A DNA stretch of 53,869 bases from the NCBI GenBank assembly GCA_019750095.1, contig JAIEOW010000080.1, forward strand, positions 1 to 53,869. Reading direction: 5' to 3'. The first letter of the stretch is position 1, and every line of letters starts with the position of its first letter. This document shows positions 42,153-53,782 of the stretch, in pieces. The position numbers were made by a program, and so were the translations under genes. The stretch comes from Phycisphaerales bacterium (GTDB lineage: Bacteria; Planctomycetota; Phycisphaerae; Phycisphaerales; UBA1924). The notes below the pieces were generated by a model. That model had not been told where the DNA came from. It was given only the letters and a program-made list of their open reading frames with translations, and ran no database searches.

Positions 42153-43079
42153 ATGTCCGCATCTACCGACCAATCACCCGCGCACCCGATCGCGCCCGAG
42201 CACGCACCCAGCGTGGCGCTCATCGCCGCCCAGTGGGACTTTGCCGACGCCCCCGGCAGCATGGCCCGGTTCATCGCGCTGCTCGACCAATCGCCGTTTG
42301 ATCGCGATCGCGGGCTGCGTGCCGAGGTGCTTTCGCAGGTCGCCCGCTGTCTCGGGCTGCAGCGCCGGTTTGAAGACGCTCACGCGGTGCTCGCGCAAGC
42401 GATCGATCTGCTCACCACGCTCGAATCCCGCGCGGGCGTGCGCGTGCTGCTCGAACGCGGCCGGCTGGACAACACCGCCGCCCGCCCGGGGCGCGGGCGG
42501 GCCGACTTCGCCCGTGCTTGGGACATCGCCGGACGCATCCACGAAGACGCTCTCGCCGTTGACGCCGCCCACATGCTCGCGATCATCGAGACCGGCGCGG
42601 CGGTTGATGCGTGGAATCAGCGAGCGCTCGAACTCGCCCGCCGATCGACCGACCCCGACGCACGCCGCTGGATCGCCTCGATCGCCAACAACATGGGTTG
42701 GGCGCGGTTTGACTGTCGGCACTATCAAGAAGCGATCGAGCACTTTCAGATCGCTCTGGCCGAGCGGCAAGCGCAAGGCAAACCAGACAACATCCTGATC
42801 GCCCGCTGGTGCATCGCCCGCTGCCGAAGAGCCCTCGGCGAGATCGACGCCGGCCTCGCCGAGCAGCGCGCTCTACTCGACGCTCATCAGCAGGCCGGCA
42901 CCGTCGACGGCTATGTGCACGAAGAACTCGCCGAGTGCCTGCTCGCCCGGGGCCAACCCGACGCCGCGGCCCCCCACTTCGCCAAGGCCCACGCGCTGCT
43001 GAGCGTAGATCCGCTGCTGAGCACCCGCGAATCGACCCGCCTGGCGCGACTCGCCGAGCTTGGCCGCCGTCACGGATAG
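42153..43079 (+). CDS. Tetratricopeptide-repeat protein
   Basis: A 308-residue all-helical protein built of TPR-like helix pairs. The clearest unit is SIANNMGWARFDCRHYQEAI (about residues 177-196) continuing EHFQIALAERQAQGKPDNI; others are LRAEVLSQVARCLGLQRRFE and HEELAECLLARGQPDAAAPH. No enzyme domain or signal peptide is seen, so it is likely a cytoplasmic scaffold. The ATG at 42153 begins a polar leader. It follows the GNAT gene by 17 bases in the same direction, suggesting one operon. Confidence 0.75.
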   Translation: MSASTDQSPAHPIAPEHAPSVALIAAQWDFADAPGSMARFIALLDQSPFDRDRGLRAEVLSQVARCLGLQRRFEDAHAVLAQAIDLLTTLESRAGVRVLLERGRLDNTAARPGRGRADFARAWDIAGRIHEDALAVDAAHMLAIIETGAAVDAWNQRALELARRSTDPDARRWIASIANNMGWARFDCRHYQEAIEHFQIALAERQAQGKPDNILIARWCIARCRRALGEIDAGLAEQRALLDAHQQAGTVDGYVHEELAECLLARGQPDAAAPHFAKAHALLSVDPLLSTRESTRLARLAELGRRHG

Positions 43080-43153
43080 CGACATCGCCCCAGCCGCCCG
43101 ACTCCTGGCGAGTCCTCCCGTTCTTCAGTACCTGCGCTCGGCCAGAAATCCAA

Positions 43154-43190
43154 ACAGATACTTGACAAAAACATCTGTCTGGGGTATGTT
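43154..43190 (+). promoter_or_regulatory. Near-consensus sigma-70 promoter overlapped by a palindromic operator
   Basis: TTGACA (43162-43167) and TATGTT (43185-43190) are separated by 17 bases. An inverted repeat ACAGAT / ATCTGT (43154-43159 and 43173-43178) brackets the -35 box, so a bound repressor would block RNA polymerase. Because the next gene encodes a Y-family DNA polymerase, an SOS-type (LexA) operator is the natural hypothesis. The start site would be near 43197. Confidence 0.7.
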
Positions 43191-43226
43191 CGCTTTGTGA
43201 TTTTGCACCGTGGGAAAGGGGCCTCC

Positions 43227-44546
43227 GTGAACACCCACCACCCCATCACGACACCTTCCCAAACCCCGCTGTCTGTTCTTTTTGTTGATTTCAACGCCTA
43301 TTTCGCCTCGGTCGAGCAGCAGCTCGTCCCCGAGCTCCGCAATCGGCCTGTGGCCGTTGCCCCGGTGACGTCGAACGCCGGGTGCTGCATCGCCGTCAGC
43401 TATGAAGCCAAGAAGTTCGGCGTCAAAACCGGCACCCGCGTCGGCGAGGCCCGCGCGCTCTGCCCGGAGATCGTCGTCGTGGACGCCCGTCCGCGCGTCT
43501 ACGTCGAAATGCACCAGCGTCTGTGCGCCGTCATCGGCACATGCCTGCCCATCCACGGCGTGCACTCCATCGACGAAGTCTCCTGCCGACTGCTCGGCGA
43601 CGAGCGCCACCCCGCCCGCGCGACGCAGATCGCCCGAACCATCAAAGCCGCCATTCGGCGCGAGGTCGGCGAGTACATGCGATGCTCGATCGGCATCGCT
43701 CCCAACCGCTTCCTCGCCAAGATCGCCTCGGACATGCAGAAACCCGATGGGCTCACCATCATCCAATCTCACGAGATCGTCGAGACGCTCTCGACCCTCG
43801 ACCTCATCGATCTGCCTGGCATCGGACCGCGCATGCGCTCACGCCTGGTCGCCCGCGGAGTCTCCACCGTCGCTGAGCTTCTGGCCTGTGACGAACGCCG
43901 CCTGCACGCGCTGTGGGAGAGCGTGATCGGTCGCCGCTGGCACCGCATGCTCCGGGGCGAAGAGCTCGACGAGCTGCCGACGCATCGGAGCACCGTCGGC
44001 CACTCCCACGTTCTTCCCCCCGAGCGACGCGGCGAGACCGAGGCGCGCGCCGTCGCGCTCCGGCTCATGCACAAGGCCGCCGCCCGCATGCGCACACTTG
44101 GGTACGCCGCCGGACGCATGAGTCTCTCCGTCGCCCTCGATACTCGGCCCGCCAACCCAGGCGGCTACTCCACCGTTGGGCACGCCCCCGGCTGGGGCTC
44201 AAAGTTCGAGAGCTGGCACGGCGACTGCACCTTCGAGGGCGGCTGCACCGACTCCTTCGAGTTCACCCGCCGATTCGACGAACTCTGGACCCGACGCCCA
44301 CCCGGCCGACTCAAACAGGTCGGCGTCACCTTCTCCGACCTCGTGCTCCAGGGCGATTCGACACTCCCGCTCTTTGCCCAGGAGCGCAGGCATACCGAAC
44401 TCAGCCGCGTCATGGACCAGATCAACACCCGCTTCGGCAAGCACGCGGTGTATGCCGGAGCAATGCACGACGCCCGCGAAAGTGCCAAAGGCGGCATCGC
44501 CTTCACCTACATCCCCGACATCACACTCACGGACTCGGTCGAATGA
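43227..44546 (+). CDS. dinB: Y-family translesion DNA polymerase (DinB/Pol IV-like)
   Basis: A 439-residue error-prone polymerase that copies damaged DNA. The first catalytic motif is LFVDFNAYFASVEQQ, the palm motif with the acidic pair is HGVHSIDEVSC, and the thumb HhH motif is LIDLPGIGPRMRSRLVARGV. The little-finger region follows. The C-terminus is long, with a Cys/Trp-rich insertion (ESWHGDCTFEGGC) not seen in E. coli Pol IV. The GTG at 43227 is preferred over the GTG at 43197 because AAAGGGG lies five bases upstream and the promoter would start transcription near 43197. Confidence 0.9.
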   Translation: MNTHHPITTPSQTPLSVLFVDFNAYFASVEQQLVPELRNRPVAVAPVTSNAGCCIAVSYEAKKFGVKTGTRVGEARALCPEIVVVDARPRVYVEMHQRLCAVIGTCLPIHGVHSIDEVSCRLLGDERHPARATQIARTIKAAIRREVGEYMRCSIGIAPNRFLAKIASDMQKPDGLTIIQSHEIVETLSTLDLIDLPGIGPRMRSRLVARGVSTVAELLACDERRLHALWESVIGRRWHRMLRGEELDELPTHRSTVGHSHVLPPERRGETEARAVALRLMHKAAARMRTLGYAAGRMSLSVALDTRPANPGGYSTVGHAPGWGSKFESWHGDCTFEGGCTDSFEFTRRFDELWTRRPPGRLKQVGVTFSDLVLQGDSTLPLFAQERRHTELSRVMDQINTRFGKHAVYAGAMHDARESAKGGIAFTYIPDITLTDSVE

Positions 44547-44580
44547 GCGCCAGCTCAATCGGCCCGCTCTCAAACCACGA

Positions 44581-45480
44581 TCACGGCACCGATGCCAGCG
44601 GGCTGCACAGGTTCGGGGCCATCGTTCCGCCTCCTCTCGGCGGCACCCTCTTGACAAGGTCCACAAAGCGGCACACGTCCGCCATGAATCGAATCTCATC
44701 CGGATCCAGCACCTCGGGTTCCACGCTCACCTGCGTTCCGACGGCCCGAACCGCACTCGGCGTGCTCTGCACCACGATAAACGACCCATTCCCCGGCTGG
44801 GTCACCACCACGCTCCCGGGCTGGCCGTCGGGAAGTCCGGCGTCCTCGCACCGTGCAGACGATTGGTTCGGCCTCAGAACCAGATCAACCCCCGGCGAAA
44901 CCAGGTCCGCCGGATTGGGCGTGGATACAGCAACGTACTTGGTCCCGAATGCTCCCGCAGGAATCGACCGCACCCGCACGATCAGCGGCCACATCGATCG
45001 GATGATCGCCCCACCTTGCAAGCCCTTCATCGGGGGTTGCTCAAGCGTCACGTGCATGAACCCGCTTCGCAGCATGATCTGCTCAGACCCGCCGCCCGCA
45101 GAAGCAAGCTGGTGATCAAGACAGAACGCCAGCCCCTCAACAGGCGCACCCGCGGTAACTGGCGGCATCACGCCGCGCTTTGTTGGATCAACGTGCAGCG
45201 GATCGCTCAGGTTCCCACAGATCATCGTCAGCAGCCGACCATCGGCCGTTCTTGCTCGCCCACGCAGGAACGGCCGCTGCTGCCCGCCCACCTCATCGCC
45301 GATCCACCCAGAGTCCCACATCATCGCCTGTGACACGCAGATCGCACCAAGCCCCGGCGTCGATGAAAAGCACGGCGACTGCCCGCCCCGGAGCTTGACG
45401 TTCAACCCATACCCGCCATCGCTGGCACATCCGCCCGCCGCCACGCACGCGATCGCCAGGGTCGACATCCACCACTTCAT
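44581..45480 (-). CDS. Predicted lipoprotein, paralogue A
   Basis: A 299-residue exported protein. The signal peptide ends in a lipobox (LAIACVAAGGC, Cys about residue 18). The mature region shares WPLIVRVRSIPAGAFGTKYV (residues ~164-183) with the next gene, plus a conserved RPNQ...C-D-AG pattern and the C-terminal DEIRFMADVCRFV against DEKRFLSDVCEFA. No known family is recognised. It lies in tandem downstream of its paralogue on the minus strand and near a CHASE2 kinase, hinting at an envelope sensor set. The function is unknown. Confidence 0.7.
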   Translation of the reverse strand: MKWWMSTLAIACVAAGGCASDGGYGLNVKLRGGQSPCFSSTPGLGAICVSQAMMWDSGWIGDEVGGQQRPFLRGRARTADGRLLTMICGNLSDPLHVDPTKRGVMPPVTAGAPVEGLAFCLDHQLASAGGGSEQIMLRSGFMHVTLEQPPMKGLQGGAIIRSMWPLIVRVRSIPAGAFGTKYVAVSTPNPADLVSPGVDLVLRPNQSSARCEDAGLPDGQPGSVVVTQPGNGSFIVVQSTPSAVRAVGTQVSVEPEVLDPDEIRFMADVCRFVDLVKRVPPRGGGTMAPNLCSPLASVP

Positions 45481-45547
45481 ATCTTGTTCCTCCGCAAGAG
45501 GTCGCCCGGTCGACCCTGGACCCGGCCTGAGCTTGCTCTCAAGACGC

Positions 45548-46483
45548 TTACTTCTTGCTCTTCGGTTCCTTCTTCACGTCACACTCCAAGACTTCAAGAC
45601 GCGGCTTATCGTCCGTGGTTCCCGCCATGGCCAGCTTCGCAAACTCGCATACGTCTGACAAGAATCGCTTTTCATCTTGTTCAAGCGGCTCCGGAGCGCC
45701 ATTGGCCGCACCCTTGATCCATCGCACCGTCGATGTCTCGGTCATGATCGACATCTCGTTGGGCGCCTTTGGTTGCGCAAGCACCACGATTTTCGACATT
45801 CCGTCTTTCTCGCCCGCGTCCTTGCATTCCGAGCCCTGATTCGGGCGCGCAACAATCTCGATCTCCCCAATCTGATTCTGCGCCAGACGATCGCTCCCCA
45901 TCATCACGAACGTCGTTCCAAACGCTCCCGCCGGAATCGACCGCGTCCGCACGATCAGCGGCCAGTACGCCCGATCAGGCCCTCGCCCCTCGGTCTTTGG
46001 CCCAACGACGGAGAACATGAACCCCGCACGAAGTTCGAGGATCTCGTCCTGCGCATCGCCCCCGGCGCAGTGCATCAACCGGAACCCCTGCACCCCAGCC
46101 GTCTCCGCTCGCTTTGGCGGCTCCACTCCACCAATCTTCGACCCCTTCGAGACCGACGAACTCAGCACACCGGCGATGATCGTCACGGGCCTCCGGTCCT
46201 GGGTCACATACTCAAGCTTCAAGAACGGGCAATCCTGCTCCTTAAACCTCACGACACCCCAGCTCCAGTTTCCATTCGTGTTGATGCAGTGCATTCCCGT
46301 CGCAGGTATCGGAAGCGCCTTGCACTCGGGCTTCGGCGCGTCTTGTGCGTGCTCGGCCGACGCGCTCACGCCAAGAGCACCGGCGCTCTCGGCCGCCCCA
46401 ACCGACGCGTGGCATGCTGATCCGATGACCGCAACGCCCATCATCCAACCCATCACCGCCATGCCCGATTTACGCATGCCCAT
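45548..46483 (-). CDS. Predicted exported protein, paralogue B
   Basis: A 311-residue protein with a signal peptide (MAVMGWMMGVAVIGSACHAS, cleavage or lipidation near Cys24). It shares with paralogue A the block YWPLIVRTRSIPAGAFGTTF and the C-terminal DEKRFLSDVCEFAKL, so the two arose by duplication. Extra Cys residues (CKALP, MHC, DCPF, CKDAG, VLECD) suggest disulfides. Its start overlaps the end of the kinase gene upstream by 14 bases, so it is probably co-transcribed with it. No family is recognised. Confidence 0.7.
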   Translation of the reverse strand: MGMRKSGMAVMGWMMGVAVIGSACHASVGAAESAGALGVSASAEHAQDAPKPECKALPIPATGMHCINTNGNWSWGVVRFKEQDCPFLKLEYVTQDRRPVTIIAGVLSSSVSKGSKIGGVEPPKRAETAGVQGFRLMHCAGGDAQDEILELRAGFMFSVVGPKTEGRGPDRAYWPLIVRTRSIPAGAFGTTFVMMGSDRLAQNQIGEIEIVARPNQGSECKDAGEKDGMSKIVVLAQPKAPNEMSIMTETSTVRWIKGAANGAPEPLEQDEKRFLSDVCEFAKLAMAGTTDDKPRLEVLECDVKKEPKSKK

Positions 46484-48779
46484 GCTTGACTCCCAATGGT
46501 GCGCGAACCCAAGAGACCATGCCCCATGTTCCGACGAGCCCGATCGCCGCGCCGAGCGCCGGCATCAGTGGATTGATCAGCATCCGGGCTGATTGCCCCA
46601 CACCCACACACATCATACCGATCACCCCGGCCAACACTCCCGCCACCACCAACACCACACTCGCACGCACGCCACGCCCCATCCCACGCAACATCGCCCA
46701 TACGCACCACCCCATCACGCATCCGATGCCCACGGTCAACCAGTTGAACAGCAAGTTCATCTCGCCCGTGAGCACCTTCGGCGGCGTAGCCATGATCAGG
46801 GACTCCACAATGCTCGCGTGCAGCCATGCGCCCGGCAGCGTGCGGTCGCCGACCGAGATCTTCGCGTCCTTCTGGCGATCGGCGACGATGACCACGCGCG
46901 ATTGGATCGCCCGGCGCAGCTCCTCCACCGGCATGGCCACCACCCGCGCCGCATCCAGCGACGCCGCCTTGTACTGCTCATCGGTGTGCGGCTCGATCGG
47001 TGACAGTGCCACGACGTCGCCCTCACGCGTGCCACCGGTGGCACGTGTGCCCGCCGCCGATATGCTCATGTTGGAGAGGATCAGCGGCTCGCCGCCAGAC
47101 CCCTCACCCCCGTCAGGCGCAAGCACGATTCGCGACCGCTCGCGATCAAGCTTGACACTCGCCACCTTGCTCGGCCGCTCAAAGTCCGCGTACAAGCCCA
47201 GCGCAAATGACACAAAGCCCGAGTCATCTCGATCACCCTGCATCGCCAGAGGAGCCATCGGCGGATCGCCGCGCCCTGCCGGATGGATCTGAAGGCACGC
47301 CGCTCGCACCAGCGGCGACCGCAGCGAATCAGGCATCTGATCGCGCCAGAACTCAAGCCCCGTGTGGACACGTCCAGATTCGCTCGCCCGCGCCAAAGCT
47401 CCGAGCGCATCACGCAACTCGCCGTCGAACGGAGTGCTCCCTGCGAACATGATGTCAAAACCAACCGTGCGGGCGCTCTTTGCGAGCGCAAGCGATCTGG
47501 CGATGAGCGCCCAGGCGCGACGAGTCGCTCCGGCCTGAGCAAGATCGATCTCAACGCCGCGGGCCCGCGCCAGGTCGATGAACTCGGCCATGCCTGCCAG
47601 TTCGATGACCACCACCCTGCTCAGATCGCGGGTGGCCGGCTGGGGAATGACCAATCGCTGGGTGATCGCCCCGATGCCCGTGAGATCAAAGAACAGGCGC
47701 GAGGCCTGCATGACCACGAGCGCCAGAATCGAGATGAGCATGAGCGAGATCACCACGGGGTGACGCCGCAGCGCACGCCGCGCACGAAGCCGTGCACGCT
47801 TTGCACCCGTCTCGACAATCGGCCCGTCGCCATGCTCCGCAAGCCATATGCGAAGGTCGCGCTCGAGCTCCGACGCGCTCTGATAGCGATCCCGAGCGTG
47901 CTCCTCGATCGCTCGCAGGATGATCGCGTCCAGATCAACATCAATCTTCGCAGAACGACGGCTCGGCGGAAGCTCCCGAGAAGGCCACGTCGCCGACCCG
48001 CTCACACGGCGCTCGGGATGATCTCCAACCAGAAAACTCGCCAGCGTCAGTCCAAGGCAATACACATCGGTGCGCTGGTCCGGCCTGGCCTCGGCCGAAC
48101 GCTCCAGCTCCGGGTCGTAATACTGCGGCGTGCCCCCCACCACCTGATCCACGCTCCCCCCAAGGCGCCGAACGACACGCGCCATGCCAAAGTCGATCAG
48201 TCGCGGCTGCTCCCGCACCACCAAGATGTTCGACGGCTTGATGTCTGCGTGCACCAGGTGCTGCGCGTGCATCGCGCCCACGCCCCGGCACACATCCGCG
48301 AACAACGCCACCTTCTTCCGAATCGGCCAGGTGTTGGAGATCGGTCCGCCAAGCTCCTCGGCGTCCTGCTCGTACTCCATCGCCACAAACGGCACCCGCA
48401 CACCATCGTCGTCCACCTCACCCGCTGCGAGCACGCGGTCGATGAACTCCCGATCGTGCACACTCGCCAGCCGACGCGCCTCATCGCGGATCTGCTCGAG
48501 CGCCATCTCGTTGTTCACGAGCGCTCTATGGGCCACTTTCACCGCCACCGGCGTACCGAGTGCTTCATCAATGCACTCGTAGACGTCGCCCATCCCGCCG
48601 GATGCGATCTTGCGTACTACCCGGTAAGGCCCGATGCGGTGCAGGCGGGAGCCGCCGTCCTGCGTCGACGATGAGAGCGACGCCGGGCCTTTGGTCGGCG
48701 CGTTCTGGTCGATGTTCCAGGCTGGGTCCGGTCCGATCCCCACGTTGCCAACCTCCGGCGCACTTATGCGACGGAGCAT
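46470..48779 (-). CDS. Serine/threonine protein kinase with CHASE2 sensor and C-terminal membrane helices
   Basis: A 769-residue membrane kinase. The Hanks-type domain has a Gly loop (KIASGGMGDVYECIDE, ~58-72), Lys81 in VAVKV, and the catalytic loop HADIKPSNIL (~178-187), where Arg of HRD is replaced by Ala, a non-RD pattern. It continues with DFGMAR (Asp196) and a YYDPE substitution for APE (~220-224). One membrane helix (~341-360) leads to a CHASE2-type extracytoplasmic domain (~370-660) and three further helices. CHASE2 is usually found on histidine kinases and cyclases. The gene is followed by the paralogous exported proteins and preceded by prkA. Confidence 0.85.
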   Translation of the reverse strand: MLRRISAPEVGNVGIGPDPAWNIDQNAPTKGPASLSSSTQDGGSRLHRIGPYRVVRKIASGGMGDVYECIDEALGTPVAVKVAHRALVNNEMALEQIRDEARRLASVHDREFIDRVLAAGEVDDDGVRVPFVAMEYEQDAEELGGPISNTWPIRKKVALFADVCRGVGAMHAQHLVHADIKPSNILVVREQPRLIDFGMARVVRRLGGSVDQVVGGTPQYYDPELERSAEARPDQRTDVYCLGLTLASFLVGDHPERRVSGSATWPSRELPPSRRSAKIDVDLDAIILRAIEEHARDRYQSASELERDLRIWLAEHGDGPIVETGAKRARLRARRALRRHPVVISLMLISILALVVMQASRLFFDLTGIGAITQRLVIPQPATRDLSRVVVIELAGMAEFIDLARARGVEIDLAQAGATRRAWALIARSLALAKSARTVGFDIMFAGSTPFDGELRDALGALARASESGRVHTGLEFWRDQMPDSLRSPLVRAACLQIHPAGRGDPPMAPLAMQGDRDDSGFVSFALGLYADFERPSKVASVKLDRERSRIVLAPDGGEGSGGEPLILSNMSISAAGTRATGGTREGDVVALSPIEPHTDEQYKAASLDAARVVAMPVEELRRAIQSRVVIVADRQKDAKISVGDRTLPGAWLHASIVESLIMATPPKVLTGEMNLLFNWLTVGIGCVMGWCVWAMLRGMGRGVRASVVLVVAGVLAGVIGMMCVGVGQSARMLINPLMPALGAAIGLVGTWGMVSWVRAPLGVKHGHA

Positions 48780-48806
48780 AGCCCTTGTTGGCAGTTGGGC
48801 TGCAAC

Positions 48807-50966
<2,160 letters not shown>

Positions 50967-51223
50967 GATCAACCTCCTGAACACGCAGGAACACCGTCGC
51001 GCAGCGACATCAGATCGCCGCCCCGGCCACTGGGCCATATCGGCGCTCTCGTGCGGGCACCAGAGAGAATGTCGCGGCCACGCCCTCGCCCGCCGATCTC
51101 GCCTCACCATCGTTATACGCCCAGATCACCTGGTTGGATCGATCAACCCCACATGCTCGTGACAAGGCGACTCTCCCCCCTTTGGGCGGGGACGAACGAC
51201 GTCGTAAGCGACTACCCTCGGTC

Positions 51224-52000
51224 ATGTCCTTTGGTCTTGGTCATGGCCGAAAACTCAACGACGCCCCAGGCGTCATCGGCGTCACGCCCGCTGAGCTGCC
51301 GCCCTTGCCCGATGACATTCTCAGCAACCCGGAAGCCGGGCGCGTCGATCCACGGCGGTGGTTTCCGCACCCCGATCGCCCTTTCGAAATCGAGATCGGA
51401 ACGGGCAAAGGCGGTTTTCTTCTCCAAGAAGCCGCGGCGAATCCCGGTGTGAACTACCTCGGCTTTGAATACGCCCGCGAGTTTTATCTGTACACCGCCG
51501 ATCGCGTCCGAAGACGCGGCCTCGCCAACGTGCGGATGCTCAACGCCGACGCCACCGAGTTTCTCCGGTGGCGTTGTCCCGCCCGGGTCTCCCGTGTCGT
51601 CCACTTGTATTTTTCGGACCCGTGGCCGAAGGCCCGCCACCACAAAAACCGGGTGCTGCAGGACCGATTTCTCGGCGAGGTCTATCGCATCCTGACGCCC
51701 GGGGGACAGTTACGGCTCGTGACCGATCACGACGACCTCTGGGCGTGGTACCAGGAACACATCGATCGCTGGACGGGTTCTTGGACGGTTCCCGAGGACA
51801 TCCAACGGGCCTGCGGAACGCCTGAACAGCGGGCGTTCGACATGCACCCCTTTACTCCCCCGACTTGGGCAGAAGAGGGGGAAACTGTGGGAACGAACTA
51901 TGAGCGCAAAATGTGCGCCACCGTCCCACCCTATTCTTGCGTGCTCCACGCGACAGAATCACCCGTTTTGAACGGTGTAAACCCGGAAGTTTGTGAATAA
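51224..52000 (+). CDS. trmB: tRNA (guanine-N7-)-methyltransferase
   Basis: A 258-residue SAM-dependent enzyme that makes m7G46 in tRNA. The SAM motif is IEIGTGKGGFLL (~65-76), and the family block VHLYFSDPWPKARHHKNRVL (residues ~125-144) contains the catalytic Asp-Pro-Trp-Pro-Lys. A TNYERK motif near the end binds the substrate. The ATG at 51224 begins MSFGLGHG. It is separated from prkA by a 257-base divergent spacer and followed after 77 bases by a histidine kinase gene. Confidence 0.95.
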   Translation: MSFGLGHGRKLNDAPGVIGVTPAELPPLPDDILSNPEAGRVDPRRWFPHPDRPFEIEIGTGKGGFLLQEAAANPGVNYLGFEYAREFYLYTADRVRRRGLANVRMLNADATEFLRWRCPARVSRVVHLYFSDPWPKARHHKNRVLQDRFLGEVYRILTPGGQLRLVTDHDDLWAWYQEHIDRWTGSWTVPEDIQRACGTPEQRAFDMHPFTPPTWAEEGETVGTNYERKMCATVPPYSCVLHATESPVLNGVNPEVCE

Positions 52001-52077
52001 CGGTATCAATCTGTCCGATGAACGCCTCTCAGAGTATGTCCCCTCGGTGTTCTCGTTGACTTCTTGGCCCGATACGA

Positions 52078-53781
52078 ATGTCCCAACCCGTGCGATATTT
52101 GTCTATCTGCGCCGCGGCCGTTCTTCTGGCCGCCCTTGTGCTGCACTTTGGACTTCGCATGGTCGAGCCCGCGGCCTCTTTGTCGAGCAGCTGGTCCGGT
52201 TCGGGTGCGATGCTCCGGCCATCGAGCGTGACATGGCTGATCATGCGGGATGTCATGCTGGTGGTGGGTGTGATCTTCTCGGCACTGGTGCTGCTGCTGG
52301 TGAGTCGGCCGACATCGAAGCACGGCGAACACCATCGCGGGGAGGGGCGGACCGAGGGGCGGTCTGAAGACCACGCGAAGCACTCGAGTGAGGGTCTTGG
52401 GGCGACTGAGCCGACAGGCGAGGCCCAGAGGCTGACCATAAAGCTCATCGACACGGATGTGCACACGGATGAGAGTCTGGCGTGGCATCGCGAGCATCTA
52501 GAGCTCGCGCGCCGAGAGTCTGTGCAAGCACGGCTTGCCGCCACAGAGTTTCTGGCGAGCATGAGCCACGAGATTCGCACGCCGATGACGGCGATCCTGG
52601 GGTTCGCCGAGCTTCTGGCCGACGATCAGGGCCGACCTACCTCCCCAGCGATTCATGCGGACGCGATCAGAACGATCCGAAAGCAGGGCACGCACCTGCT
52701 GGGGGTAATCAACGGCGTTCTGGATCTTGCCAAGATCGAGTCTGGCCAGATGCAGGTTGAGTCCAACCCGTGCTCGCCGATGCAACTGGTTGATGATGTG
52801 GAACTGCTCTTTGGAGCGCGGGCGTCGGCGATGGGCATTCGGCTGATCGTCGAATGTCAGTATCCGTTGCCGGATACGGTGCTCTCGGATGCCCTGAGGA
52901 TTCGCCAGGTCCTGGTCAACCTTGTTGGCAATGCGCTGAAGTTCACGCCGCCGCCGCCGCTTTCGCCGGGAAGAGTCGTGCTTCGCGTGAGCACGAGTCG
53001 AGCCTCCAATGGAGCGTCCTCACTGGTCTTTGAATGCTCCGACACCGGCTGTGGGATCAGCGACGAGCTGGCCGAGCGGATCTTCAAGCCATTCAGTCAA
53101 TCCGACGCGAGCACGGCGCGGGAGTTCGGCGGCTCGGGCCTGGGGCTGTCGATATGCCAGCGATTCGCTCAGCTTCTCGGAGGATCGATGTCGCTGCGGC
53201 GGCACCATGATGGTCCGGGCACGACCTTTGTCCTGACGATCCCGATCCGTGAAACGTCGACCACACGGTGGATGACGGAACCAGCCCCGGCGGTGAAGGC
53301 CGAACCGGTTGGAAACCGTGTTGAAGCGATGAACACGCTTCCGAACCTGGCAGGACGAGTGCTGGTCGTGGAAGATGCACCCGACAATCAGCGTCTGATT
53401 GCGCACTTCCTGACCAAGGCGGGGGCTTCAGTCGAGATCGCAAGCAACGGCCGGGTCGCACTCTCGATGGTCGGTGCCTCGGGCGGCCGTGCTCGATACG
53501 ACCTTGTGCTGATGGACATGCAGATGCCCGAGTTGGACGGGTATGGCGCGGCGACGGAGCTTCGTTCCGCGGGATTCGATGGCCCGATCATCGCGCTGAC
53601 CGCCAACGCGCTCGATGGCGATCGACAGCGGTGCCTGGATGCCGGCTGCAACGATTACCTGTCCAAACCCGTGGATCGCCGGAAGCTGATCGAACTCTGC
53701 GCGATGTGGATGCCTCAAGCGCGGGCATTGTCTGGTGGTGCCGCGAGTGGTGCCGCGGCATCTGAGCCACAGCCCGCGTGA
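52078..53781 (+). CDS. Hybrid sensor histidine kinase with receiver domain
   Basis: A 567-residue protein with two N-terminal membrane segments (residues ~7-27 and ~50-75) bounding a short loop, so it has no large sensor domain. The HisKA dimerisation helix carries the phospho-accepting His in SMSHEIRTPMTAILG (~165-179). The HATPase domain shows N VLVNLVGNALKF, G1 CSDTGCGI and G2 GGSGLGLSI. After a linker, a CheY-like receiver (RVLVVEDAPDNQ, LVLMDMQMPELDG, LTANAL, YLSKPV) has the phospho-acceptor Asp in the LMDMQMP motif. It could feed an Hpt protein elsewhere. The ATG at 52078 lacks a clear ribosome site. Confidence 0.93.
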   Translation: MSQPVRYLSICAAAVLLAALVLHFGLRMVEPAASLSSSWSGSGAMLRPSSVTWLIMRDVMLVVGVIFSALVLLLVSRPTSKHGEHHRGEGRTEGRSEDHAKHSSEGLGATEPTGEAQRLTIKLIDTDVHTDESLAWHREHLELARRESVQARLAATEFLASMSHEIRTPMTAILGFAELLADDQGRPTSPAIHADAIRTIRKQGTHLLGVINGVLDLAKIESGQMQVESNPCSPMQLVDDVELLFGARASAMGIRLIVECQYPLPDTVLSDALRIRQVLVNLVGNALKFTPPPPLSPGRVVLRVSTSRASNGASSLVFECSDTGCGISDELAERIFKPFSQSDASTAREFGGSGLGLSICQRFAQLLGGSMSLRRHHDGPGTTFVLTIPIRETSTTRWMTEPAPAVKAEPVGNRVEAMNTLPNLAGRVLVVEDAPDNQRLIAHFLTKAGASVEIASNGRVALSMVGASGGRARYDLVLMDMQMPELDGYGAATELRSAGFDGPIIALTANALDGDRQRCLDAGCNDYLSKPVDRRKLIELCAMWMPQARALSGGAASGAAASEPQPA

Positions 53782-53782
53782 G

